From positions 169,635 to 233,634 of the forward strand of contig NZ_JASJOU010000016.1 in the NCBI RefSeq assembly GCF_030068605.1: a stretch of 64,000 nt of DNA. The letters are read 5' to 3'. The notes below the pieces were generated by a model. The model was not told where the DNA came from. It saw only the letters and a program-made list of their open reading frames with translations, and did not search any database. Made by a program: the position numbers and the translations under genes. Of the stretch, positions 33,978 to 43,033 are shown in pieces. Positions within the stretch are counted from its first letter, which is position 1. Every line of letters starts with the position of its first letter. This stretch comes from Xanthocytophaga agilis (GTDB lineage: Bacteria > Bacteroidota > Bacteroidia > Cytophagales > 172606-1).

Positions 33978-34340
33978 ATGAAGGTTTTACAACTACAAAA
34001 AATAGTATGGAGCATGGTTTTGCTGGCCACCCTGCTATCCTCCTGCTCTCGCAAAAGCTATTGTCCTGTTTATTGGGAAGGCTCTGACGGAGGTGGTTCC
34101 GGAGCTGCTGTTTCCGGAGGTGCAGACAAAACAGATTGGAAGATTGAGACTAATGCCACCAAACCAGCAGACGGAGGTGGAGGTAATGATGCCAGTATGT
34201 CTGCAGGTTCCGGAGACCCTGAAACCACTTCTGAATTCCCGATGGTACGTGTAAAACGGGATAAAAATGGCATCATTTCCAAAAAGCCAATGCAACGAAA
34301 TAAAGTAAAACGAACTGATCCCCGCAAGAAAGGTTCCTAG
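33978..34340 (+). CDS. Small lipoprotein, 120 aa
   Basis: The signal peptide ends in a lipobox (LATLLSSC, Cys at 23). The mature part is low complexity: Gly/Ser/Ala/Asp-rich (SDGGGSGAAVSGGADK), then a basic tail (KKPMQRNKVKRTDPRKKG). Likely an outer-membrane or periplasmic lipoprotein. The 39-bp gap to the next gene, also exported and basic, suggests an operon. No family is known. Confidence 0.75.
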   Translation: MKVLQLQKIVWSMVLLATLLSSCSRKSYCPVYWEGSDGGGSGAAVSGGADKTDWKIETNATKPADGGGGNDASMSAGSGDPETTSEFPMVRVKRDKNGIISKKPMQRNKVKRTDPRKKGS

Positions 34341-34379
34341 TATATTATTGCCAGCATATGGCCTCAAGATAATTTGTCC

Positions 34380-35342
34380 ATGAAGCATTTTTTCGCAAAA
34401 AGATATTGGCATTCTACCATGAACCGAAACCTCAAGATGGGTTTCGGAATTATTATATATATAGCTTTCTTTACTATTGAAGTACAAGCTCAATTGGTTC
34501 GTGTACCAACTAAAGCAGAAACTCGCAGCAAACAAAAAGAATATTCTGGAAAAAAGGGCGAGAAGGTAACTCGTGCCTCACAACCTGCTCCCAGCAATAA
34601 TGCTATGGGAAAACGGTTGTTCCGCCAGAGTGTACAACGCAATTCAGATAAGAAAGCGATGCTGGTGCCTGTACGTCGTCCTCAGGATGCAACAGATGTC
34701 AATAATCCAAGAAGTCTCAATTTGAATAAACAACCCGTAGAGCGTCCTCTGAGAAGTAATAATCCAATGGGGATGGCTATGTACAAACGTTCAGTCAAAG
34801 CAAACTCGAAATCAAAAGGAGTGCTTGTGCCTGGGCCTGCCTATCGGGAAAAGATGATGAAAAAGCGCGATGCTGAGTTTAGTGGTTTCAGGGGTGAAAA
34901 TCGAACACTGGCAAAGCCTTATCGCGAGAAGATGTATAAGAAGCGGGCTGAAGATTTCAATGATTTCAGAGGAGAGAACCGCACATTAGCAATGCCCTAT
35001 CGCAAGAAGATGTATAAGAAGCGGGCTGAAGACTTCTCATCTTATCGTGGTGGACATACATTACGTATAGAATATCGTAAGAAAATGTATAAGAAGAAAT
35101 CGAAAGAATTATCTTCTTACAAAGGTGATATTGTAGTACGTAAACGTCCGAAAGGTACTTATCCAAATCTGAAATATCGCGGTGGATATAAAAACAGCTC
35201 GTTTGAGAAAAAAGAGAAATATCGGAAGAAAATCCTCAAGCGTATGGGTAAAAAGAAGTATGTGCCATCCTATATGCGCAAGAAAGATGAAAAACCAAGA
35301 TATGATAGCCGGGAATCTGAAATTTGGGATAAACCAAGATAG
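34380..35342 (+). CDS. Exported, strongly basic repeat protein, ~320 aa
   Basis: Starts at ATG 34380 or 34419 (MNRNLKMGFG); the latter gives a better signal peptide (FGIIIYIAFFTIEVQA). The mature protein is very rich in Lys and Arg and contains four tandem units of 25-26 residues (from nucleotide 34842) of the form Y-R-E/K-K-M-Y-K-K-R-A-E-D-F then RGENRTLA. Two earlier segments share the pattern NNxMGxxxxKRSVxxNS with a VLVP ending. Possibly binds acidic polysaccharide, DNA or the cell surface. No known domain. Confidence 0.75.
   Translation: MKHFFAKRYWHSTMNRNLKMGFGIIIYIAFFTIEVQAQLVRVPTKAETRSKQKEYSGKKGEKVTRASQPAPSNNAMGKRLFRQSVQRNSDKKAMLVPVRRPQDATDVNNPRSLNLNKQPVERPLRSNNPMGMAMYKRSVKANSKSKGVLVPGPAYREKMMKKRDAEFSGFRGENRTLAKPYREKMYKKRAEDFNDFRGENRTLAMPYRKKMYKKRAEDFSSYRGGHTLRIEYRKKMYKKKSKELSSYKGDIVVRKRPKGTYPNLKYRGGYKNSSFEKKEKYRKKILKRMGKKKYVPSYMRKKDEKPRYDSRESEIWDKPR
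34842..35147 (+). repeat. Four tandem ~78-bp coding repeats
   Basis: Units start at 34842, 34920, 34998 and 35073, each coding for a 25-26-residue basic repeat beginning with Tyr-Arg and containing Lys-Met-Tyr-Lys-Lys. Units 2 and 3 are the most alike, which points to recent duplication. Confidence 0.8.
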
Positions 35343-35352
35343 ATAATAAAAT

Positions 35353-35385
35353 ACAAAAGCACAGATCGCTCTGTGCTTTTGTATT
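35353..35385. terminator. Terminator after the basic repeat protein gene
   Basis: A 12-bp perfect stem (35353-35364 with 35371-35382) with an A run before and T residues after. Confidence 0.8.
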
Positions 35386-35526
35386 TTAAAGAGACTTATA
35401 GATTAATTATAACACAAATGACCACTATGATGTGTTGATTTAAATGGAATCAATTTTGCAAATTATGGGTTTTGCCTATAACCAGATTACAAAAATTGTA
35501 TTATATATTCATTGGGCATTATTTAT

Positions 35527-35877
35527 ATGAACTGGATTCAGCTAACAGAAGAGAAACAATTACAGGAGATTGAACAGGCATCACATCAGCAACCTGTTGT
35601 TATATTCAAACATAGTACCCGCTGTTCCATCAGCGCAACAGCATTGGGACGTCTGGAACGCAATTGGAATGAAGGAGAAATGCAAAGTGTGAAGGCGTAT
35701 TACCTGGATTTGATTTCATTCAGAACTTTATCTACACGAATTGCACATACATTTGATGTGGCACATCAGTCCCCACAAATATTAGTAATTCAAAAAGGTG
35801 AATGTGTATACAATGCCTCTCACTGGGATATAGCGTATGCAGATGTAAAGAAGCAACTTGAGAATTTACATAATTAA
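35527..35877 (+). CDS. ytxJ: YtxJ-like monothiol thioredoxin-fold protein
   Basis: 116 residues from ATG 35527 (MNWIQLTEEKQLQEI). Thioredoxin fold with a single active Cys, C33 in FKHSTRCSIS, and the cis-Pro region SPQILVIQKG. The family is linked to bacillithiol in Firmicutes and Bacteroidota and probably removes bacillithiol from protein thiols. Cytoplasmic. Confidence 0.88.
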   Translation: MNWIQLTEEKQLQEIEQASHQQPVVIFKHSTRCSISATALGRLERNWNEGEMQSVKAYYLDLISFRTLSTRIAHTFDVAHQSPQILVIQKGECVYNASHWDIAYADVKKQLENLHN

Positions 35878-35880
35878 TAG

Positions 35881-35911
35881 AAAAGCCCCTATTGAGCAGG
35901 GGCTTTTCTAT
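35881..35911. terminator. Bidirectional terminator between ytxJ and osmC
   Basis: A 10-bp stem, AAAAGCCCCT (35881-35890) with AGGGGCTTTT (35898-35907), between convergent genes. Confidence 0.85.
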
Positions 35912-35927
35912 TTACTAACAGTTTGGT

Positions 35928-36335
35928 TTAAAACTCAAATGTCACCAATTGTTCAATATCCGGATGCAGGCTCAATGCAACAGGACATGTACGAGCAGCA
36001 TTTTGTAGCTTTTGCTTTTGTGCTTCAGATAACTCTACATTGCTTTTTATTGTAAAGTTTACCTCAATTTTAGAAATACGGCGAGGGTCAGCAGCCATCG
36101 TCTTAGTCACTTCAAAAGTAGTACCTGCCAAATCAAGATTTTCCCGTTCTGCTACAATACCCATAATAGTCATCATACAGCTTCCTAAAGAAGCAGAAGT
36201 CAGATCAGTTGGAGAAAACGCCTCTCCTCTTCCATGATTGTCTAGGGGAGCATCTGTGATAATTGTATTTCCGGAAGCGACATGTTTGGCCTGTGTACGT
36301 AAATGACCCAGATATTCCGTCGAAACAGTTGGCAT
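35928..36335 (-). CDS. OsmC family peroxide-reducing protein
   Basis: 135 residues. The two redox Cys of OsmC/Ohr proteins are C53 (SLGSCMMT) and C117 (ARTCPVALS), with the usual Arg/Glu region near the N-terminus. Reduces organic hydroperoxides in the cytoplasm. Neighbour of a thiol-redox gene. Confidence 0.9.
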   Translation of the reverse strand: MPTVSTEYLGHLRTQAKHVASGNTIITDAPLDNHGRGEAFSPTDLTSASLGSCMMTIMGIVAERENLDLAGTTFEVTKTMAADPRRISKIEVNFTIKSNVELSEAQKQKLQNAARTCPVALSLHPDIEQLVTFEF

Positions 36336-36552
36336 ATTCGTATTTAGCTTGATAAATGTAAAAACTGAATAAATAGTAAAATACTACCTTGCAAAGGTAT
36401 CATTATTTCTTTTTTATTCGTTGTTAACTTCTTTTGACAATAATATATTTTTTACCTTCAATAGGTCGTTACTATACATATAACTAAAACTGAATCTATA
36501 TTTTTGCGTTGCCTGTAAAATTGACTACTTTTAATTCAAAAAAACTTCTGAA

Positions 36553-37281
36553 GTGGTGAAAAGAATTATATACTGCATTTTTTTACTCTGTTTGGTTCCT
36601 ACTATAAGCTGGGCTCAGGAAAGTGATGAAGATGAAGAATATCAGACAGAATTTTTATATGGAATCAACTTCAATACCAATGGAGGCTTAATTGGAGGAC
36701 TAGTCTTACGTTATTCTACTGTTATTGACAGTAAAATGAAGCAAACCTTTGGCTTGGAGATTGTTAATGTTAAACATCCAAAGGAGATTCGTTCCCAAAG
36801 TGCAACCAATGGAAATACCTATATTTATGGTAAGAGCAACTATCTTTTTGCTCTAAGACCACAATATGGCCGCGAATTGCTTCTTTTTCGAAAAGCCCCT
36901 GAAGAGGGCGTTCGAATCAGTGCCATTGGAGCTATCGGCCCATCGTTTGGTATTGTAAAGCCGTACTTCATTGCTCTTGATGATGGATTTGGGAATGTAA
37001 CAATTGAACAGTTTGACCCAGGTAATATTAGACATAGTCAACAAAATATATTGGGTTCAGCAGCATTTACCCGTCTGACTGGCACTAAGATAGCCATGGG
37101 CATCCACGCAAAAGCCGGACTTAGTTTTGAAATTGGCGGCTTCAGGTCAAGTGCTACAGGCTTTGAAGTAGGTGCTTTAGTAGAAGCATATACAAAAAAA
37201 GTTATCATTGTTCCTTTAGCAGAGAACCGCAGTGTGTTTACCTCTATGTACCTTAATATTTTCTTCAAAAGTAAGCGATAA
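36553..37281 (+). CDS. Outer-membrane beta-barrel-like protein, 242 aa
   Basis: Start GTG 36553 or 36556. Signal peptide (IIYCIFLLCLVPTISWA), an acidic linker (QESDEDEEYQTEF), then alternating strands ending in aromatic residues, with a last strand YLNIFFKSK. Likely a small porin-like or T9SS-associated barrel. Precedes lipA by 134 bp in the same direction; no functional link is evident. Confidence 0.7.
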   Translation: MVKRIIYCIFLLCLVPTISWAQESDEDEEYQTEFLYGINFNTNGGLIGGLVLRYSTVIDSKMKQTFGLEIVNVKHPKEIRSQSATNGNTYIYGKSNYLFALRPQYGRELLLFRKAPEEGVRISAIGAIGPSFGIVKPYFIALDDGFGNVTIEQFDPGNIRHSQQNILGSAAFTRLTGTKIAMGIHAKAGLSFEIGGFRSSATGFEVGALVEAYTKKVIIVPLAENRSVFTSMYLNIFFKSKR

Positions 37282-37414
37282 ATCTATTTACTTTGCATTT
37301 GGATACAGTATTCAGAATAGTCGTTTTCGATCAGCATAGTGCCAGGTTGAACTATTTTGTGGTACGAATCCTTTTCTAATAAATATTTACTCAAGATCCA
37401 ATTTTATATCTAAT

Positions 37415-38293
37415 ATGATTGAGTTACCAGTGATTTCTTCTGAGAAAACACGTAAACCTGATTGGCTTCGGGTAAAACTACCTGTTGGGGAAAGCTATCG
37501 CAAAGTACGTCAGCTGGTAGATGATCACAAACTGCATACGATCTGCCAGAGTGGAAACTGTCCCAATATGGGTGAATGCTGGGGTGCAGGTACGGCTACC
37601 TTTATGATTCTGGGTAATGTCTGTACGCGAAGCTGTTCGTTTTGTGCTGTTGCAACTGGACGCCCTAACGAATATGACATTGATGAACCACGCCGTGTTG
37701 CGGAAGCTATCAAGTTAATGGGAGTGAAACATGCTGTTATCACTTCAGTAAACAGAGATGAGCTGAAAGATCGTGGTGCAGAGATATGGTATCAGACAGT
37801 GATTCAGGTGAAAGAACTTTCTCCTGAAACTACTATAGAGACATTGATTCCTGATGTAAAAGGAAACTGGGAGGCTCTATATCGTATGATTGAAGGTGGA
37901 CAAGAGGTTGTATCTCATAATATGGAGACAGTAGAGCGTTTATACCGTAATGTGCGCCCTCAGGCCAAATACAGTCGGAGTCTGGAACAGATCAAACGTA
38001 CCAAAGAGCAAGGCAAACGTACCAAGTCGGGTATTATGTTAGGATTTGGAGAAACTCCAGATGAAATATACAAAGCAATGGATGACTTGGCTGCACATGG
38101 TTTGGATATTCTGACATTGGGTCAATATCTCCAACCAACAAAAATGCACCATGAAGTAATTGAATTCATTCGTCCTGAACAATTTGCTCATTACAAAGAA
38201 GAAGGTTTGAAGCGTGGATTAAAGTATGTAGAATCAGGCCCGCTGGTACGTTCCAGCTATCATGCTGAACGCCATGTAAATGTACCAATCTGA
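37415..38293 (+). CDS. lipA: Lipoyl synthase
   Basis: 292 residues. Auxiliary cluster C44, C49, C55 ([12 protein letters not shown]) and radical-SAM cluster C70, C74, C77 (CTRSCSFC). The C-terminal [11 protein letters not shown] supplies the serine ligand. Inserts sulphur at C6 and C8 of octanoyl groups on lipoyl domains. Followed by a terminator. Confidence 0.97.
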   Translation: MIELPVISSEKTRKPDWLRVKLPVGESYRKVRQLVDDHKLHTICQSGNCPNMGECWGAGTATFMILGNVCTRSCSFCAVATGRPNEYDIDEPRRVAEAIKLMGVKHAVITSVNRDELKDRGAEIWYQTVIQVKELSPETTIETLIPDVKGNWEALYRMIEGGQEVVSHNMETVERLYRNVRPQAKYSRSLEQIKRTKEQGKRTKSGIMLGFGETPDEIYKAMDDLAAHGLDILTLGQYLQPTKMHHEVIEFIRPEQFAHYKEEGLKRGLKYVESGPLVRSSYHAERHVNVPI

Positions 38294-38317
38294 TTTTCAA
38301 AATAGATATTTGCCAAG

Positions 38318-38357
38318 TCCCTGAATGAGTTTTTAGTATACTTATTCAGGGATTTTT
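38318..38357 (+). terminator. Terminator of lipA
   Basis: Stem TCCCTGAAT (38318-38326) with ATTCAGGGA (38344-38352), then TTTTT. Confidence 0.8.
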
Positions 38358-38444
38358 CGTTTTCAACAAGCACCCATAAGCTTGTTAATGCCTTACTAAC
38401 TAATCTTACAAAATCCGGTTTACCATTACCTGTTTTTTCCATTA

Positions 38445-39884
38445 ATGAATAAACAATCTATCTATCATATGGTACACCTTGATCAGGTACTGTCTAGACT
38501 TTTTTATAAGTTCAGACTTCCAGTCTCTTTATTGTCCCTTGTAGGAGCTGGTTTTATTGCCAGTTCTTTTTATCAAAAGTCAACACCTCCACCTAAAAAA
38601 CCAGAATCTATGGCTGTAGATAATGTATTGCAATGGAAAATAGTAGCCGACAATTTGTATTATGTAAAAGAACGCAAAGAACTTTATTTGTATGTAGACC
38701 TGAAAGCATCCAAAGCACAGAAAAAAAGTGACCGAACTCCACTCAACCTATCTCTGGTACTGGACAGAAGTGGTTCGATGAATGGAGATAAGATTAAATA
38801 CGCACGTGAAGCCTGTAAGTTTGTAGTTGATAATCTGGAGCCAAGTGATAATTTATCTATTGTCGTTTATGATGACCAGGTAGATATATTAACGGCTTCT
38901 GCCCCGGTAAAAGATAAAACAGCACTGAAAAAACTGATTGACAATGTACATGACCGAGGTTCTACCAATCTGAGTGGTGGTATGCTGGAAGGTTATGCTC
39001 AAGTACATAAAACTCAACAAAGAAACTATGTAAACAGGGTATTATTACTGTCAGATGGACTAGCCAATCAAGGCATTACAGACGAAAAAGTATTACAACA
39101 ACTGGCCCGGCAGAAAAACAATGAAGACAATATGACACTATCCGCCTTTGGTGTAGGAGCTGATTTTAATGAACTTCTTATGACTAATCTGGCTGAATAT
39201 GGTAGTGGAAATTATTATTTTATTGACTCTCCGGATAAAATACCTTCCATTTTCGCCAAAGAATTGCAAGGGTTATTGTCAGTGATAGCTCAGAATACCT
39301 TATTACGAATCAAATTTCCGAGCAAGAACCTGTCAGTCAACAAGATGTTTGGTTATCAGGGACAGGTAAAAGGTGATGAACTTGTTTTTGATCTGAAAGA
39401 TGTATTTTCAGAAGAGCAGAAAGCTATCCTGATTAAGTTTACAGTAACGGAACCACTCACAGAAGACGCTACATTTGCTTCTATGTTGACCTATGATGAT
39501 GTCATTACGTTTCAACGTGTCAATACATCAGAAAATACCAAGTTAAAGGTGACTACAGATAAGGCATTGTTTGATCGTTCGTTTGACAAAGATGTATTAC
39601 AGAATATTGTTTTATTTGAGACGAATGAACGATTGGAAAATGCCATGCTGGAAGTAGATCATGGTAATTTTGAAGGAGCCAAAAAGATGATTATTACCCT
39701 CAAATCAGAGATGGAAGTACAAATGAAAAACCTTCCTGCAAATGCTGATCTGTCACGCCAATATAATACAGTAATGGAATACGAGAAGCAGATTGAGAAT
39801 GCCAAAACAATGTCTTCTGAAGAACTCAAATACAATCAGAAAGCCTCCCGCAGCTCTAATTATCAGATTCGCAAGAAAAAGTAG
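38445..39884 (+). CDS. Von Willebrand factor A domain protein
   Basis: 479 residues. One membrane segment near 27-43 (VSLLSLVGAGFIASSFY). The vWA domain at about 98-285 has a MIDAS DxSxS at D107-S109-S111 (LVLDRSGSMNG). The rest is a beta sandwich plus a coiled C-terminus (ENAKTMSSEELKYNQ). Faces the periplasm, binds a metal-dependent partner. Resembles YfbK-type proteins. Confidence 0.88.
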   Translation: MNKQSIYHMVHLDQVLSRLFYKFRLPVSLLSLVGAGFIASSFYQKSTPPPKKPESMAVDNVLQWKIVADNLYYVKERKELYLYVDLKASKAQKKSDRTPLNLSLVLDRSGSMNGDKIKYAREACKFVVDNLEPSDNLSIVVYDDQVDILTASAPVKDKTALKKLIDNVHDRGSTNLSGGMLEGYAQVHKTQQRNYVNRVLLLSDGLANQGITDEKVLQQLARQKNNEDNMTLSAFGVGADFNELLMTNLAEYGSGNYYFIDSPDKIPSIFAKELQGLLSVIAQNTLLRIKFPSKNLSVNKMFGYQGQVKGDELVFDLKDVFSEEQKAILIKFTVTEPLTEDATFASMLTYDDVITFQRVNTSENTKLKVTTDKALFDRSFDKDVLQNIVLFETNERLENAMLEVDHGNFEGAKKMIITLKSEMEVQMKNLPANADLSRQYNTVMEYEKQIENAKTMSSEELKYNQKASRSSNYQIRKKK

Positions 39885-39890
39885 AATGCT

Positions 39891-39925
39891 TTTCCTATCC
39901 GGAACTACTATATCCGGATAGGAAA
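39891..39925. terminator. Bidirectional terminator
   Basis: A 13-bp perfect stem (39891-39903 with 39913-39925) between convergent genes, with A/T flanks. Confidence 0.8.
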
Positions 39926-39927
39926 TT

Positions 39928-40302
39928 TTAGTTTTTAGCTTTTTCTACCTTATACACAAAATACTTGGTCTCCCCTCTCCACGGTAGTTTATAAAACTTC
40001 TCTTTGTAATAAAGCATTACCCGATGCCCATTCAGATTAGCTTCTTTTAGTGCGTCTATCACTTCTTTATCATCTTCATCAACAGAAAAGTCCCATAAGG
40101 AAGAAGCAGGGCTACCACTATCATAGGTAAGTCCACCCAGATTTAGTTGACCTTCCATTGTTTTAAAAACAACACCTTTGTGGCTAAGCTTTACAATCGT
40201 ACCAGCTCGTGTACCATCGCTATTGCTTCCAAAAAGAAAGTAAGCCAGCAAGATGACCCCAATTAGTACGATACCGATTCCAAACACTTTGAATACATTC
40301 AT
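39928..40302 (-). CDS. Small membrane-anchored protein, 124 aa
   Basis: One N-terminal membrane helix (7-24). The soluble part has the sequence pattern RAGTIVKLSHKGVVFKTMEG ... WDFSV ... YYKEKFYKLPWRGETKYFV, conserved in Bacteroidota and often mislabelled as 6-phosphogluconate dehydrogenase, which it is not. Function unknown; likely beta-rich and periplasmic. Confidence 0.75.
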   Translation of the reverse strand: MNVFKVFGIGIVLIGVILLAYFLFGSNSDGTRAGTIVKLSHKGVVFKTMEGQLNLGGLTYDSGSPASSLWDFSVDEDDKEVIDALKEANLNGHRVMLYYKEKFYKLPWRGETKYFVYKVEKAKN

Positions 40303-40552
40303 AGACAGAATAAATAGTTTCAGTTAAACTTTCCAAGAATACAAAAAAGCAATTCTATATACAATAATTGGAGTTCCAATCATTTCCTGCTTGTATGAAA
40401 TCAAACTGATCGGAAGCTTTGAGTAAAAGATAAGTAGTATTTTGATTTCTTTCTAAGAATATCAACATACCAATCAACTTTCAGAATAATCGAAATTGTG
40501 ATCATACTTCATAAGTATCACTATTTCGATTATAGACCATAATGTTTTATAC

Positions 40553-40580
40553 TAAAAAAGCCATCTTATAAAGATGGCTT
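40553..40580 (-). terminator. Terminator of the ABC permease gene
   Basis: Stem 40559-40568 with 40571-40580; a T run on the minus strand. The remaining part of the 300-bp gap 40303-40602 shows nothing else. Confidence 0.8.
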
Positions 40581-40602
40581 CAGCAATGTTCTGTGATATA
40601 TC

Positions 40603-41847
40603 TTATTTGGAACGAATAGCAATTACCGGGTCCATACGTGCAGCAATAGCAGCGGGAATAATCCCAGCCAGTGTCCCAATAACTGCAGAGACACTAATAC
40701 CCAGAATTATATTATTGGCACGCATCACCAACTCTAGGCTTCCAAAAGGAATAAAGGTTAGCAAGAATACCAGAAACAATCCCGCTAATCCACCCAGAAC
40801 ACTTAGAAAAACCGCCTCAAACAGAAATTGGTACAGAATAAAGGCATTTTTAGCCCCAAGTGATTTCTGAATACCGATAATATTGGTTCTCTCCCGAACA
40901 GATACAAACATAATATTGGCAATACCAAAGCCTCCAACCAAAAGAGAAAAGAAACTGATAACAGCCCCCCCTGTATACAATGCACCAAAGATACCTTCTA
41001 CAGCTGCAACCACCTGTTCCGTACGATTAATTGAAAAAGAATCCTCTTCTATAGGTTTCAGGCTTCGACGTGTACGCATCAATCCAGTAACTTCTGCTTC
41101 CAACTCTTCCATTCCTTTATCTGTTTCCAGTCCACGTATGCAGATAGCAGGATCTGAGTTTTTGGTATGATATAGTTTATCAAATGTACCATACGGAACA
41201 AAACAAGCTACATCAAAATCAGGACCGCCCAGTAAGGACTCACCTTGTTTTTTCATTGTACCAATGACTACAAAGTTTAGTCCATCCATCTTAAACGTTT
41301 TGCCAATAGGATCTATTCCAGGAAATAATGCATCTACAATATCTGCCCCAATGATGGCAACCTGACGGGCCGCTGTTGATTCAAGTTCATTAAAAAAACG
41401 ACCATCACCCAAAGGAATCTCTACAATTGTCTGATAACTCTCGGTAACCCCCAGCACCGTTATATTACCAATACTACTACTTCCGTTTTTCATGGTAATG
41501 CCTCCTTGCTGATCGAAGATAGCAACAGCCTCAGCCATAGTCACACGCTTGGATAGAAACTCATACTCTGCATAATTCACAGAAGGACGATTTACATATT
41601 TCCACCAGGGATAAGGGCCACCAAAACCAAATGGCCACTTCTGCACATACATAGTCCGATCACCCAGGAAGGCCAGATTGTCTTTTACGTTTTTCTCCAT
41701 AGAATCAACCAATACGAATACAGCAATGATCGCAAAAATCCCTACTGTAACTCCCAGCAAAGAAAGAATAGTCCGTAATAAGTTGGATCGTAGTGCTTCC
41801 CACGCAAAACGGAAGCTTTCAAACATGAGTTGTATATAAATACGCAT
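40603..41847 (-). CDS. ABC transporter permease, MacB/FtsX type
   Basis: 414 residues. N-terminal helix (SLLGVTVGIFAIIAVFVLVD), a large periplasmic MacB-PCD domain (about 45-270), then three helices carrying the FtsX domain (GIANIMFVSVRERTNIIGIQ at about 308-327). Acts as a mechanotransmission permease with a separate ATPase, which is not encoded beside it. Likely moves lipoproteins, peptides or drugs. Confidence 0.9.
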   Translation of the reverse strand: MRIYIQLMFESFRFAWEALRSNLLRTILSLLGVTVGIFAIIAVFVLVDSMEKNVKDNLAFLGDRTMYVQKWPFGFGGPYPWWKYVNRPSVNYAEYEFLSKRVTMAEAVAIFDQQGGITMKNGSSSIGNITVLGVTESYQTIVEIPLGDGRFFNELESTAARQVAIIGADIVDALFPGIDPIGKTFKMDGLNFVVIGTMKKQGESLLGGPDFDVACFVPYGTFDKLYHTKNSDPAICIRGLETDKGMEELEAEVTGLMRTRRSLKPIEEDSFSINRTEQVVAAVEGIFGALYTGGAVISFFSLLVGGFGIANIMFVSVRERTNIIGIQKSLGAKNAFILYQFLFEAVFLSVLGGLAGLFLVFLLTFIPFGSLELVMRANNIILGISVSAVIGTLAGIIPAAIAARMDPVIAIRSK

Positions 41848-42220
41848 GTGGCTAAATTACTAATAACCAAGAATATTTTGAAAAATAGTAGATATAGCCT
41901 CTTCATTTGTAAAAATTCAGACCATATCTACCTCATAGAAAATTTACCTGTGACACAAGGTCAATAGTTTTCCTGGCAAAGTCAACGCATTTCAGGACAA
42001 ACGGCACTACAGACGGATTGTTGTTTTTGTAGTAGTATAAAGGTACCAGAACCATCCTCTCACAACCGGTCTGTATAGGCAATACAGATCAACAGAGATA
42101 CTTGTTACTACGTTTTCTCAGCATAAGCGAATGTTTACCAAGCTATTATTTACGAACTAACAATACAACCGCTTCCTAAAGATGTTATAATTTATACCTC
42201 AAAACCACTTACAATCTAAA
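41848..42220. other. 373-bp divergent intergenic region
   Basis: No ORF or clear hairpin. A/T-rich spacer before the lipoprotein gene at 42221. Confidence 0.5.
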
Positions 42221-42991
42221 ATGAAAACAATAAAATTAGGTATTACTCTTTGTGTGCTCTGGCTGTTATCTGGAGGGTGCAAGGATAAATTAATTGTAAA
42301 CAAATGTAAGCTCTCCTACGATAAGGGAGATGTTCTTTATCTGTCATCAGCAAACACCCCTGCAATTCCTTCTGTTGATCCAAATGCACGGGGAGTATTT
42401 GCAGCAGATCCAGATGGTTTATCCATTGATCAGAATACAGGCTACATAGATATCAATAATAGTGCAACCGGACAGAAGTACCTTGTTAAATATGTATCTC
42501 TGGATAATAATCAAATCTGTGAAACATTTATCACCATTAGTGGTGTACGGTATACAGCTGGTGTATACAATCGGAGTACAGCTAATAGCCTTGTTGTTAA
42601 TCCTGTCTACAATGCTAATTCTGATATTCGACTGCCCAGTGGTAATTTTCAGGGAGGCAGAAACGTCCAGGGAGTAACTGTATTGCCAGAGGTTACAGCG
42701 GCAGATGGTAGTATTGATTTGAAAGGTGTAAATCTTAATAGATTATTTAGTCAGTCTGGCACTATCAGAGATGGCTCAGAAGTACAGGTTATCATTCCTT
42801 TTTCGCTTAATGATGATAGTGGAGGGATTCAAAATCAGGTAACCCTCAACTTTATATACTATAATGCAGAATCAAGCATACCAGAGGCACTATTAGCAGA
42901 AATCAAGGAGCAACAGGAACAAACCCGGGGAGGCAGGATTAATGGGGCAAAAAACCATCGTCCGCCTGGCATTATAGTTACTGAGAAGTAA
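42221..42991 (+). CDS. Lipoprotein, 256 aa
   Basis: The signal peptide has the lipobox LLSGGC (Cys 20). The mature protein is beta-rich, with DPNARGVFAADPDGLSIDQN, a cadherin-like or Ig-like tone, and a basic C-terminus (RGGRINGAKNHRPP). It lies 42 bp before the exported CHAT-TPR gene, so likely co-transcribed and possibly its partner or substrate. No family is recognised. Confidence 0.72.
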   Translation: MKTIKLGITLCVLWLLSGGCKDKLIVNKCKLSYDKGDVLYLSSANTPAIPSVDPNARGVFAADPDGLSIDQNTGYIDINNSATGQKYLVKYVSLDNNQICETFITISGVRYTAGVYNRSTANSLVVNPVYNANSDIRLPSGNFQGGRNVQGVTVLPEVTAADGSIDLKGVNLNRLFSQSGTIRDGSEVQVIIPFSLNDDSGGIQNQVTLNFIYYNAESSIPEALLAEIKEQQEQTRGGRINGAKNHRPPGIIVTEK

Positions 42992-43033
42992 TTTTTCTAA
43001 GTAAAATTCCTTTTTATATAGACTGTCAAGAAG

